NCBI GenBank assembly: GCA_019116525.1
Contig: DXBM01000050.1
Span: 1-64,000, forward strand
DNA from: Candidatus Olsenella pullistercoris
Lineage (GTDB): Bacteria; Actinomycetota; Coriobacteriia; Coriobacteriales; Atopobiaceae
Length of the DNA: 64,000 bases
Reading direction: 5' to 3'
Under the pieces are notes generated by a model, which was not told the origin of the DNA, did no database searches, and saw only the letters and a program-made list of their open reading frames with translations. This document shows positions 52,685 to 60,611 of this stretch, piece after piece. Within the stretch, counting starts at the first letter, position 1. The number at the start of each line of letters is the position of its first letter. The translations under genes were made by a program, and so were the position numbers.

Positions 52685-53545
52685 ATGGTGCGCTGGGGGA
52701 GCCGGGCTGCGCGCGAGCGCGACCTCGCGCGGCTCGCGGAGCTGATCGACCGCAGCTCGGTGGCGCCGGTCGCGCGCGCACGACTTGAGTCCGCCGACCC
52801 GGCGCTCGTCGCGCTCGCTCGGGCGATCGACCGGCGCTTGGACTCCGAGGCCGAGCGAGAGGCGGCTCGCCGCGCGGCTGACGAGCGCTTTCGTGAGCAG
52901 CTTGCCGCGCTCAGCCATGACATCCGCACCCCGCTCGCCGGTGCCCAGGGCTACCTGCAGCTCGCCGAGCGAGCGACGGACGAGGCCGAGCGGTCGCGCT
53001 ACCTCGCGCGCGCGGCCGAGCGCCTTGGCGCCATGCGTGCGCTCACGGACGACCTCTTCGCCTACGCGCGCGCCGCGGACCCGTCCTGGGAGCCCGAGCT
53101 CGTGCCGTGCGACCTCGCCGACATCGTGGCGGGCGCGCTCGCGGCTCGCTACGAGGCCTTCGCCGCGCGCGGCTGGGAGCCGGACGTGCGGCTCGAGGAG
53201 GCGGCCTGCGTGCTCGCTGCGCCCGACGAGCTCGAGCGCGTGGTCGCAAACCTGCTGGACAACGCGCTTGCGCACGGCTCGGGCGCCCCGCACGTGCGCA
53301 TGGCCGGCCCCGCGCTCACGGTCGAGAACCCCATGGGGCCAGACGCGGCCGCGCGGCTCGACCCTGCGCGCCTGACCGAGCGCTTCTACCAGGGAGACCC
53401 CTCGCGCGCGGGCCAGGGGACGGGCCTCGGCCTCGCCGTTGCCCGTGCGCTCGCGGAGTCGATGGGTGGCACCCTTTCCGTGGGCGTTGTCGCTGGCGAG
53501 CACCCGACCTTCTCGGCGCGCCTCGAGCTCCGCCCGGCACCGTAG
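52685..53545 (+). CDS. sensor histidine kinase without membrane segments
   Basis: The 286-residue protein has the H box LSHDIRTPLAGAQGYL, N box NLLDNALAHGS and G box GTGLGLAVARALAESMGG. The N-terminal 75 residues are charged and helical with no transmembrane segment or signal, so sensing must be cytoplasmic or through a partner, for example the adjacent permease, as proposed for Bce-type systems. It ends the RR-ATPase-permease-HK cluster. Confidence 0.9.
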   Translation: MVRWGSRAARERDLARLAELIDRSSVAPVARARLESADPALVALARAIDRRLDSEAEREAARRAADERFREQLAALSHDIRTPLAGAQGYLQLAERATDEAERSRYLARAAERLGAMRALTDDLFAYARAADPSWEPELVPCDLADIVAGALAARYEAFAARGWEPDVRLEEAACVLAAPDELERVVANLLDNALAHGSGAPHVRMAGPALTVENPMGPDAAARLDPARLTERFYQGDPSRAGQGTGLGLAVARALAESMGGTLSVGVVAGEHPTFSARLELRPAP

Positions 53546-53571
53546 CCGCCCGAGCATCCTGCAACAGAAGA

Positions 53572-53657
53572 CGCCCCGCCCCTGTCCCGCGCGCAGTTCT
53601 GCAGCCGCTCGCGCTGTGAGCGGCGAAGCTGTCTGAGCACGGGGCAGGGGCGGGGCG
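53572..53657. repeat. CACGCAGA-core palindrome, diverged copy F (terminator-like)
   Basis: CGCCCCGCCCCTGTCCC pairs with GGGGCAGGGGCGGGGCG (one mismatch). The inside (GCGCAGTTCTGCAG ... GCGAAGCTGTCTGAGCA) resembles the cores of copies A and B. It lies at the convergent ends of the histidine kinase and PfkB kinase genes, a probable two-way terminator. Confidence 0.8.
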
Positions 53658-53676
53658 CCGGCAGGTAGGGGGGTGC

Positions 53677-54612
53677 CTACGCTACCCTCTCGACGCTGGT
53701 CTGGGCGCGGAGCTCGTCGGCCACGGCCATGTCGAAGTGGCCGGTGCTCGCGGAGAGGCAGTTGGCGCTCGCGCAGGCCATGGCGTAGGCGAGCTGGTCG
53801 GTTACGGCCATGCCGCGCGCCATTGCGACGGCAAAGGCGCCGACCATCGTGTCACCGGAGCCCACCGGGTTCACGACCTCGATCTTGGGGGCGCGCCCGC
53901 GGAAGACGCCCTCGGAGCAGGCCATGACCGACCCGTCCCCGCCGAGCGAGACCACGACCTTCTCGATGCCATAGGTCTCGTGGACCTCGCGCGCGGCGGA
54001 CACGATCTCGTCGATGGACTCCGGCTTGCGCCCGAGGATGGCGCAGATCTCGTCGGTGTTGGGCTTGATCATCGCGGGCCGCGCCGAGAGGCTCTCCACG
54101 AGCAGGCGCCCCGAGGTGTCGAGGATGGCGGGCTTGCCGGCGGAGCGCACGGCCTCCACGAGCTCACGGTAGATGTCCTCGCCGCAGCCGGCAGGGACGG
54201 AGCCGTTGAACGTCACCACGTCCGCGCGGGCCGCCACCTCGGCAACCTTGGAGCGCACGGCAGCGACCTCCTCCTCGCTCACGGGGCGTCCGGGCTCGAG
54301 GAACTCGGTCGAACAACCGTCGGGCTCGAGGACGTTCACGCAGCAGCGCGTCTCGCTCTTCACGTGCACGAAGTCGTGCTCGATGCCGTCGGCGTCGAGC
54401 AGCTCGCAGAGGAGTCGGCCGTTGTTGCCCCCCACAAAGCCCGTCGCGACGATCTTCTCGCCGCACGTTGCCACGGCGCGCGAGGCGTTGAGCCCCTTGC
54501 CGCCCGCGTTGTCAATGCAGGTCTCCACGCGCATGACCGTGCCGCGCTCGAGCGGGCAGGCAAGCTGGTACGCCTTGTCGATGGAGGTGTTGAGCGTGAC
54601 GGTGGCAATCAT
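53677..54612 (-). CDS. PfkB-family sugar kinase (1-phosphofructokinase / tagatose-6-phosphate kinase)
   Basis: The 311-residue protein starts at MIATVTLNTSIDKAY (AAGGAGAGG upstream). GGKGLNASRAVA, VTFNGSVPAG, IKPNTDEI and the C-terminal anion hole VNPVGSGDTMVGAFA with catalytic Asp define the LacC/FruK subgroup. Divergent from the PTS-AgaS-deacetylase operon, it most likely phosphorylates tagatose 6-phosphate; fructose 1-phosphate is the alternative. Confidence 0.92.
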   Translation of the reverse strand: MIATVTLNTSIDKAYQLACPLERGTVMRVETCIDNAGGKGLNASRAVATCGEKIVATGFVGGNNGRLLCELLDADGIEHDFVHVKSETRCCVNVLEPDGCSTEFLEPGRPVSEEEVAAVRSKVAEVAARADVVTFNGSVPAGCGEDIYRELVEAVRSAGKPAILDTSGRLLVESLSARPAMIKPNTDEICAILGRKPESIDEIVSAAREVHETYGIEKVVVSLGGDGSVMACSEGVFRGRAPKIEVVNPVGSGDTMVGAFAVAMARGMAVTDQLAYAMACASANCLSASTGHFDMAVADELRAQTSVERVA

Positions 54613-54698
54613 GGGCCTCTCCTTCTCGTGGGCTGTGCTCAGAGGAAATCTTATCGCCCTGCGCCCTTCGTTGACGGCGGGCGCCTTGGTGGCAAGGA

Positions 54699-54717
54699 CT
54701 TTCGATTTCTTGCGTTT
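54699..54717. promoter_or_regulatory. candidate DeoR-type operator upstream of the PfkB gene
   Basis: CTTTCGATTTCTTGCGTTT contains spaced TTTC-like direct repeats similar to the site at 48394-48415 and to AgaR-type operators. It lies about 90 bp upstream of the PfkB start. Visual match only. Confidence 0.35.
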
Positions 54718-54918
54718 GTAATTCGGAAAGGGTCGACAGGGCTCGGCTCGGGCGAGTGGTTCGCACAAGACGCATGCATTTTTATGAACGAATCCCAGCT
54801 CATAAAAGAATAATCGCTCATAAGGTACCCATAAACTAATACCACTGACTGAAAAGAATGTGGTTCAGAAAGGCAAGAAGAACTAAGTAACCTGGCTGTT
54901 CAGAACGTCGAACACTAT

Positions 54919-54937
54919 AGAAACAAGCAGAAACAAG
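54919..54937. promoter_or_regulatory. direct repeat AGAAACAAG x2
   Basis: AGAAACAAGCAGAAACAAG is two perfect 9-bp repeats with a one-base gap, so the motif recurs every 10 bp, one helical turn. It lies about 180 bp upstream of the PTS EIIA gene and may be a regulator binding site. Confidence 0.4.
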
Positions 54938-55117
54938 ACCGTAAATGACCAGATAAACGCCGTTTTTACCGTGAGCGGTAGGATAAGGGCTGCAAGCGGT
55001 GCTTGGAGAGCCTTTTGCAGGATTCATGGAGGAAAAGTGATTCTCCTAGGGTAAAGTGGATTGGAAAGTCTTATGGTTGTAACCAGTTGCAAGGCCACGG
55101 AGACGAAGGAGCACACG

Positions 55118-55552
55118 ATGGTCGGATGCATTCTCACGGGTCACGGCACGTTCGCGGAAGGCGTGGGCGCCGCCCTGGAGATGGTCGGAGGCCCCCAGGA
55201 GGACTTCGCCGTCGTCACCTTCCTCGAGGACGAGGCGGCAGAGTTCCCCGAGAAGATCGCCGGCGCCATCGCCTCGATGGCCGAGAAGTGCGGCGAGGTC
55301 GTCGTCTTCTGCGACCTCATGGGCGGCACCCCGTTCAACCAGGCCATGATGGCCGGCGCCGCCACCCCGGGCGTGCGCGTCGTTACGGGCGTCAACCTCC
55401 CGATGCTGCTCGAGTGCATGTCCATGCGCTCCGACGGCGTCACCGCCGACGAGCTCGTCGAGACCGCGGTTGAGATCGGTCGCATGGGCGTCGCTGCGCC
55501 GGTTCTTGAGACCGAAGCGGTGGACGAGCCCGAGGACGGTGAGGGCATCTGA
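55118..55552 (+). CDS. PTS mannose/sorbose-family EIIA
   Basis: The 144-residue EIIA of the mannose family carries the phosphorylated His9 in GCILTGHGTFAEG, and FCDLMGGTPFNQAM is typical. It takes phosphate from HPr and passes it to EIIB. AAGGAG precedes the ATG; the longer ORF-track start has no support. It is the first gene of the PTS operon and touches the YajC-like gene. Confidence 0.93.
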   Translation: MVGCILTGHGTFAEGVGAALEMVGGPQEDFAVVTFLEDEAAEFPEKIAGAIASMAEKCGEVVVFCDLMGGTPFNQAMMAGAATPGVRVVTGVNLPMLLECMSMRSDGVTADELVETAVEIGRMGVAAPVLETEAVDEPEDGEGI

Positions 55553-55836
55553 TGCCGGAGAACTTCCTCGACAACGTTCTCGCGTCCTCGGTGGTCCTCC
55601 TTGCCTTCCTGGTGCTGATGGGCCTTGTCTTCACGGTCTGGTCCTACCTCAAGATGCGCAAGAAGCGCCAGTACTTCGAGAAGGTCCACAAGGAGCTCAA
55701 GGTGGGCCAGGAGGTTATGTTCGGCGGTGGCATCTTCGGCACCGTCAAGGAGGTCGACGGCGACCGCGTCGCCGTGAAGGTTCGCTCGGGCGCCGTGCTC
55801 GACGTCTCGCGCTACGCGATCCAGGAGATCGACTAG
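55552..55836 (+). CDS. YajC-like membrane protein in PTS operon
   Basis: The 94-residue protein has one N-terminal membrane segment (SSVVLLAFLVLMGLVFTVWS) and a cytoplasmic part, LKVGQEVMFGGGIFGTVKEV, that clearly resembles YajC of the Sec translocon accessory complex. Its ATG overlaps the EIIA stop (TGATG). YajC-like genes next to mannose-family PTS genes are also found in some streptococci; the role there is not established. It may be a PTS accessory and not the housekeeping YajC. Confidence 0.85.
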   Translation: MPENFLDNVLASSVVLLAFLVLMGLVFTVWSYLKMRKKRQYFEKVHKELKVGQEVMFGGGIFGTVKEVDGDRVAVKVRSGAVLDVSRYAIQEID

Positions 55837-55917
55837 CTGATCGGCCAGCAGGCTTCGCCGCGGGGAGGGCACGGCCCCTCCCGCGTTGACAGGACTCGGC
55901 AAGAGAAAGGAAGAGAG

Positions 55918-56400
55918 ATGGCAGAGCCCAACATTCTCCTCACCCGCATTGACAACCGCCTCATCCACGGCCAGGTTGCCACCCAGTGGAACTCCACCAT
56001 CGGTGCCAACCTCATCCTCGTTGCCAACGACGAGGTCTCCACCAACACCATGCGCCAGAACCTCATGAAGATGGCTGCCCCCACGGGCGTCGCCACCAGG
56101 TTCTTCTCGCTTCAGCACACCATTGAGATCATCGGGAAGGCGTCGCCGAAGCAGAAGATATTCATCATTGCCGAGAACCCCGAGGATGTGCTCGCGCTCG
56201 TCAAGGGCGGCGTGCCCATCAAGAAGGTCAACATCGGCAACATGCACATGGCAGAGGGCAAGCGTCAGGTCGCCACTTCGGTCGCGGTGAACGACGAGGA
56301 TGTCGCTGCCTTCAAGGAGCTGCAGGAGAGGGGGGTCGAGCTGGAGATCAGGCGTGTCCCGAGCACGCCGGTCGAGGACATCAACAAGCTTTTCTCGTAA
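55918..56400 (+). CDS. PTS mannose/sorbose-family EIIB
   Basis: The 160-residue protein has the phosphorylated His17 in RIDNRLIHGQVATQW, the hallmark of mannose-family EIIB, and ends with the usual VPSTPVEDI region. It passes phosphate to the sugar during transport. AAAGGAAGAGAG precedes the ATG. Confidence 0.95.
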   Translation: MAEPNILLTRIDNRLIHGQVATQWNSTIGANLILVANDEVSTNTMRQNLMKMAAPTGVATRFFSLQHTIEIIGKASPKQKIFIIAENPEDVLALVKGGVPIKKVNIGNMHMAEGKRQVATSVAVNDEDVAAFKELQERGVELEIRRVPSTPVEDINKLFS

Positions 56401-56490
56401 GCGACCACAGCACTTCCCGCGCCGGCGTCCCGGAGTCGCGCGCGGACTAGCACTAAGTCTTAGACAGACACGTGAAAGGAGGGGCATAAG

Positions 56491-57291
56491 ATGGAAGTTA
56501 ATGCCGTTCAGATTGCTCTTATCTTCATCGTCACGTTCATCGCGGCTATCGACCAGTTCGACTTCTTGGAGTCGCTCTACCAGCCGATCGTGACCGGTCC
56601 CATCGTGGGCGCCATTCTCGGCAACGTCGAGCTTGGCCTCATCGTCGGTGGCACCTACCAGCTCATGACCATTGGTAACATGCCGATCGGTGGTGCTCAG
56701 CCGCCCAACGCTGTTATTGGTGGCATCATGGCGGCCATCTTTGCCTGCACGCTCGAGAACATGGATCCCAACCTGGCGGTTGCGACGGCCATCCCGTTCG
56801 CGATGCTCGGTCAGTACGGCGTGACGCTGTTCTTCACGCTCCGTGCTCCGCTCCTCGAGTTCTTCCGCGGGTGCGCCGAGAAGGCTGACACCAAGGGCAT
56901 CACCAAGTGGACGATCATCTCCGAGATCATCCTCGGCCTGATCTTCGCCGTCATCGTGACCCTGTTCTTCATCGCTGGTCTTGCTGTTGGTCAGCAGGTC
57001 GTCGACGCCATCCCCGCGTGGCTCAACGAGGGCCTCTCCCAGGCTGGCAACATGATGAAGTTCGTCGGCTTCGCCATCCTGCTCAAGATTATGATGAGCC
57101 GCGACATGTGGGGCTTCTTCTTCATGGGCTTCGGCCTCGCCCTCATCGCGACCAACATCCCGGCCATCTCTGGCCCTGCCCTGCTCATCCTCACCCTCAT
57201 CGGCTTCGGCATCGCCTTCTGGGACTTCCAGCAGCAGACCGAGCTGAAGGGCGCTGTCTCTGATGGAGGTGACTTCACCGATGGCATCTAA
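56491..57291 (+). CDS. PTS mannose/sorbose-family EIIC
   Basis: The 266-residue membrane protein begins MEVNAVQIALIFIVTFIAAI. It carries GPIVGAILGNVELGLIVGGT and GNMPIGGAQPPNAVIGGIMA, both characteristic of AgaW/SorA-type EIIC proteins, with six to eight membrane segments. It forms the sugar channel with EIID. AAAGGAGGGG lies upstream. It overlaps EIID by 11 bp. Confidence 0.94.
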   Translation: MEVNAVQIALIFIVTFIAAIDQFDFLESLYQPIVTGPIVGAILGNVELGLIVGGTYQLMTIGNMPIGGAQPPNAVIGGIMAAIFACTLENMDPNLAVATAIPFAMLGQYGVTLFFTLRAPLLEFFRGCAEKADTKGITKWTIISEIILGLIFAVIVTLFFIAGLAVGQQVVDAIPAWLNEGLSQAGNMMKFVGFAILLKIMMSRDMWGFFFMGFGLALIATNIPAISGPALLILTLIGFGIAFWDFQQQTELKGAVSDGGDFTDGI

Positions 57292-58363
57292 CGAGTTCGT
57301 TGTCCCTGAGCGCTATGAGGACCTTACCCCTGCGGCTCAGGTTGACCAGAAGACGCTGAACCGTATGGCTCTGCGCTCCTGCTGGCTCCAGTCCTCGTTC
57401 AACTACGAGACCATGCAGTCCGGCGGCTGGCTCTTCGCCATGATCCCGGGCCTCGAGAAGGTTCACACCAACAAGAACGACCTCGCTGCGTCGATGTACC
57501 ACAACCTGGACTTCATCAACACGCACCCGTTCCTGGTGACCTTCGTCATGGGCATTGTTCTCTCCCTCGAGCAGAACAAGGTTGACACCCAGACGATCCG
57601 CGCCGTCCGCATCTCCGCTGCCTCCCCGCTCGGCGGCATCGGCGACGCTCTGTTCTGGCTGACGCTCGTGCCGATCACGGCCGGCATCACCTCGAACATG
57701 GCGCTCGAGGGCAACATCATTGCCCCGATCATCTTCCTGGTGATCTTCAACGCCGCTCAGTTCGCGTGCCGCTTCGGCCTCATGAACTGGTCCTACAAGG
57801 TTGGTACGAGCGCCATTGACGCCCTTACCGCCAACATGCAGGCGTTCACCCGCGCCGCTTCCATCCTCGGCGTCTTCGTCGTTGGCGCGCTGACCGTCAC
57901 CATGGGTGCCACCCAGATCAACCTCACGATCCCGAACGGCACCACCCGTGGCCTCTCCGCCACCACCGTGGTCGTCTCCAACGAGGAGGCCGAGAACTTC
58001 GCCGACCTCGCCGTTGACACCGAGACCGCTGAGGCTGGCACCCTTGCCATGACCGACATGGAGGGCAACCCCCTCACCGCTGCCGACGCTGACGGCAACG
58101 CTGTCACCACCGGCATCGTCGACCTTGGCAACGGCATGAGCCAGGTCACCTACGGCACCGTCACCGAGTCCCCCGTCAGCTACTCCGTGGCCTCGACGCT
58201 CGACTCCGTGATGCCCAAGCTCGTCCCGCTGGCGCTCGTGATGCTGCTGTACTTCCTCTTCGCGAAGCACAACTTCACCCCGATCAAGGGCATCATCCTG
58301 CTCCTGGTCATCGGCATCCTGGGCTCCGGCCTTGGCCTCTGGCCGAGCATCTGGACTGCGTAA
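57281..58363 (+). CDS. PTS mannose/sorbose-family EIID with extracytoplasmic insertion
   Basis: The 360-residue protein has the EIID signatures MALRSCWLQSSFNYETMQ, GWLFAMIPGLEK and ASPLGGIGDALFW. It is longer than the usual 270-300 residues because of a soluble Thr/Asp/Glu-rich segment (about 218-305, TTRGLSATTVVVSNEEAE ... MSQVTYGTVT) between two membrane segments, probably on the outside. The start at MASNEF uses the GGAGGT about 10 bp upstream. Confidence 0.92.
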   Translation: MASNEFVVPERYEDLTPAAQVDQKTLNRMALRSCWLQSSFNYETMQSGGWLFAMIPGLEKVHTNKNDLAASMYHNLDFINTHPFLVTFVMGIVLSLEQNKVDTQTIRAVRISAASPLGGIGDALFWLTLVPITAGITSNMALEGNIIAPIIFLVIFNAAQFACRFGLMNWSYKVGTSAIDALTANMQAFTRAASILGVFVVGALTVTMGATQINLTIPNGTTRGLSATTVVVSNEEAENFADLAVDTETAEAGTLAMTDMEGNPLTAADADGNAVTTGIVDLGNGMSQVTYGTVTESPVSYSVASTLDSVMPKLVPLALVMLLYFLFAKHNFTPIKGIILLLVIGILGSGLGLWPSIWTA

Positions 58364-58380
58364 GCTGTCTGTTGCTTCTA

Positions 58381-58413
58381 GGGAGGCGCGCGGGCAGCAC
58401 TCGCGCGCCTCCC
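58381..58413 (+). terminator. terminator hairpin of the PTS operon
   Basis: GGGAGGCGCGCG and CGCGCGCCTCCC form a perfect 12-bp stem with a 9-nt loop, followed by TTCTGCG, 17 bp after the EIID stop. The T tract is short, so partial read-through into the regulator gene is possible. Confidence 0.75.
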
Positions 58414-58417
58414 TTCT

Positions 58418-58486
58418 GCGCCACTTGTACCAGGTACAAATGGCGCAACACGGTGTCGCCCCACTTGTACCTGGTACAAGTGGCGC
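58418..58486. repeat. CCACTTGTACC double-palindrome repeat, copy 3
   Basis: This is the same double palindrome as at 19722 and 43022. The outer pair here is GCGCCACTTG/CAAGTGGCGC where the others have GCCCCACTTG/CAAGTGGGGC, a change matched on both strands and again in the inner ATGGCGC. It lies directly behind the PTS operon terminator. Confidence 0.92.
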
Positions 58487-58601
58487 AAGTGGGGCGAGAG
58501 CGTGCTGGACAGGGGTATGCCCGGACGGCGTGGGGCAGATCGCCCGCAGGGGCGCGTCCGTCTCACGCTCTGCGCATATCAAGGGGTGCGGAGGGAGGCC
58601 C

Positions 58602-59330
58602 ATGGGCACCGTCTCAAGAAAGCAGCCGCTCTACGACCAGCTCGTGGACCTGCTTCGAGAGAAGATTGACAACGAGCTTGAGCCGGGGGACCTGCTTCCC
58701 TCCGAGCGCGAGCTCTCTGAGCGCTATGGCCTCTCGCGCACCACGGTTCGTCTCGCCCTGAAGGAGCTCGAGACGCTCGGGCTCATCAGTCGCCGCCACG
58801 GCAAGGGAACCTTCGTCTCCGACGCATCGCGCGAGGCGACCAACCTCATGGGCTCCTACAGCTTCACCGAGCAGATGCGCGAGATGGGGCGCTCGCCCAA
58901 GACCGTCATCCTTGAGTTCGAGGTGCGCGAGGCCGCCAAGTCCGTGGCCGACCACCTGCGCATCCGCCTCGGCGACAAGGTCTACCGCATGCGGCGCCTG
59001 CGCCTCGCCGACGACGTTCCCATGATGGTGGAGCGCACGTATCTCCCGGTGAGCGAGTTCGTCTCGCTGACCTTTGAGGACGTCGCCTCCAAGCCCCTCT
59101 ACGACATCATGGAGAAGGACTACCACGAGAAGATTCGCCTCGCCGAGGAGGAGTTCTACGCGAGCATCGCGCGCAGCGCGGACGCCCAGGCCCTCGGCAT
59201 CGCGGAGGGGGCACCGGTCCTGGAGCTCGTCCGCACTACCTACTCCGACAAGAACATGGTCATCGAGTACACGCACAGCGTCGCTCGCGCCGACCAGTTC
59301 AAGTACAAGGTCACGCACGTCAGAAGCTAG
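58602..59330 (+). CDS. GntR-family regulator with UTRA domain
   Basis: The 242-residue protein has a GntR winged helix (LYDQLVDLLREKIDNELEPG then LSERYGLSRTTVRLALKELE, GTFVS) and a UTRA effector domain (from about 95; ERTYLPVSEF, YSDKNMVIEYTHSVARADQF). This subfamily (NagR/AgaR2-like) binds amino-sugar phosphates. It stands between the PTS genes and agaS, so it probably controls this locus. GGAGGGAGG precedes the ATG. Confidence 0.94.
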   Translation: MGTVSRKQPLYDQLVDLLREKIDNELEPGDLLPSERELSERYGLSRTTVRLALKELETLGLISRRHGKGTFVSDASREATNLMGSYSFTEQMREMGRSPKTVILEFEVREAAKSVADHLRIRLGDKVYRMRRLRLADDVPMMVERTYLPVSEFVSLTFEDVASKPLYDIMEKDYHEKIRLAEEEFYASIARSADAQALGIAEGAPVLELVRTTYSDKNMVIEYTHSVARADQFKYKVTHVRS

Positions 59331-59363
59331 GCTCCACGAGCCTGGGGAAGGGAGACAGAAACG

Positions 59364-60530
59364 ATGTTTGAGATGGACGAGGCAACGCTCACCTCGATGG
59401 GCGCGCAGATCACCACGGCGGAGATTGCGCAGCAGCCGGAGCTGTGGCGTGACACCCTCAAGATCTATACCGAGAACCTCGACGCCATCGAGGCGTTTCT
59501 CGCCGACGCCCGCGCCATGGGCGACGGCCGTCTCTCCGTCGTGTTCACCGGCGCCGGCACTTCCGACTACGTTGGCGACACCGTTGCCCCGTACCTGCGC
59601 CACGCTGGCGACGTCTCGCTTTACGACTTCAAGCCCGTTGCCACCACCGACATTGTGTCCGCCCCGCGCGACTTCCTGAACCCCGACGAGCCCACGCTGC
59701 TCGTCTCGTTCGCCCGCTCCGGCAACAGCCCCGAGTCCCTTGCCGCCGTCGACGTGGCGCGCACGTTCGTGAAGAACGTCAAGTTCCTCAACATCACCTG
59801 CGCCCCCGACGGGCGTCTCGCCGTTGAGTCCGCTGACGACCCCAACGCTCTCACGCTGCTCATCCCGCGCGCCAACGACAAGGGCTTCGCCATGACCGGC
59901 TCCTACAGCTGCATGACGCTGCTCTCCACGCTCGTCTTTGACACCGCGCCGCTCGCCCAGAAGTCCGCGTGGGTCGAGACGATCGCCCTCATGGGCGAGG
60001 AGGTCGTGCGTCGCGAGGACGAGGTCAAGGCCTTCCTCGCCGGCGACTTCAACCGCGTGACCTACCTCGGCTCCGGCTCGTTCGTCGGCCTCGCCCAGGA
60101 GAGCCAGCTCAAGATCCTCGAGCTCGCCCACGGCCTCGTGGCGACCTCTTGGGACAGCTCCATGGGCTACCGCCACGGGCCCAAGTCCTTCGTTGACGAC
60201 AAGACCCTCGTCTTCGTCTTCATGAACAACGACGCCTACACCCGTCAGTACGACCTTGACATCCTGAACGAGATCGCCGGCGACAAGATCGCGCAGAAGA
60301 CGATCGCCGTCCAGCAGGACGTGGCCCCGGTCTTCGAGGGCGAGTCGTTCACCTTCTCCGGCTACGACGCGCTGCCCGAGGGCTATCTCGCCCTCCCGTT
60401 CGTGATGGTCGCCCAGACGGTCTCCCTGCTCAACTCCGTGCGCGTGGGCAACACGCCCGACACGCCGAGCCCCACCGGCACCGTCAACCGCGTGGTCAAG
60501 GGCGTCACCATCCACCCGTTCGAGGCCTAG
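59364..60530 (+). CDS. agaS: SIS-domain aminosugar-phosphate deaminase/isomerase AgaS
   Basis: The 388-residue protein has two SIS domains: FTGAGTSDYVGD and SFARSGNSPESLA in the first, and LGSGSFVGLAQE and GYRHGPKSFVD in the second. The length and the YRHGPKS motif match AgaS, which turns galactosamine 6-phosphate into tagatose 6-phosphate and ammonia. Glutamine amidotransferase residues are absent, so it is not GlmS. The gene is between the regulator and the deacetylase. Confidence 0.93.
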   Translation: MFEMDEATLTSMGAQITTAEIAQQPELWRDTLKIYTENLDAIEAFLADARAMGDGRLSVVFTGAGTSDYVGDTVAPYLRHAGDVSLYDFKPVATTDIVSAPRDFLNPDEPTLLVSFARSGNSPESLAAVDVARTFVKNVKFLNITCAPDGRLAVESADDPNALTLLIPRANDKGFAMTGSYSCMTLLSTLVFDTAPLAQKSAWVETIALMGEEVVRREDEVKAFLAGDFNRVTYLGSGSFVGLAQESQLKILELAHGLVATSWDSSMGYRHGPKSFVDDKTLVFVFMNNDAYTRQYDLDILNEIAGDKIAQKTIAVQQDVAPVFEGESFTFSGYDALPEGYLALPFVMVAQTVSLLNSVRVGNTPDTPSPTGTVNRVVKGVTIHPFEA

Positions 60531-60539
60531 TTCCCCCGC

Positions 60540-60559
60540 GATGGGCCAAAAGGCCCATC
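60540..60559 (+). terminator. intercistronic hairpin after agaS
   Basis: GATGGGCC-AAAA-GGCCCATC is a perfect 8-bp stem with a 4-nt loop, followed after a few bases by GTTTT. It may terminate or attenuate before the deacetylase gene, or stabilise the agaS mRNA. Confidence 0.55.
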
Positions 60560-60569
60560 GCCCCAGTTT

Positions 60570-60598
60570 TGATACGAAGGGACAGTCCCTTCGTATCA
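60570..60598 (+). promoter_or_regulatory. perfect palindrome before the deacetylase gene
   Basis: TGATACGAAGGGAC and GTCCCTTCGTATCA are perfect 14-bp arms around one A. The palindrome ends 3 bp before the TTTGGAGG ribosome binding site of the deacetylase gene. It could be a regulator's operator or an mRNA hairpin that affects ribosome access. No similar site was noticed elsewhere in the window. Confidence 0.7.
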
Positions 60599-60611
60599 TT
60601 TGGAGGTTGAT

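Larger units (their letters stand above)
54613..55117. other. 505-bp divergent control region of the amino-sugar locus
   Basis: No gene is visible and the sequence is much richer in A/T than the rest. Candidate regulatory features are listed separately. A TAAGAT on the minus strand (54648-54653) may be the -10 box of the kinase gene. GTTCAGAA occurs twice (near 54862 and 54898). Confidence 0.6.
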
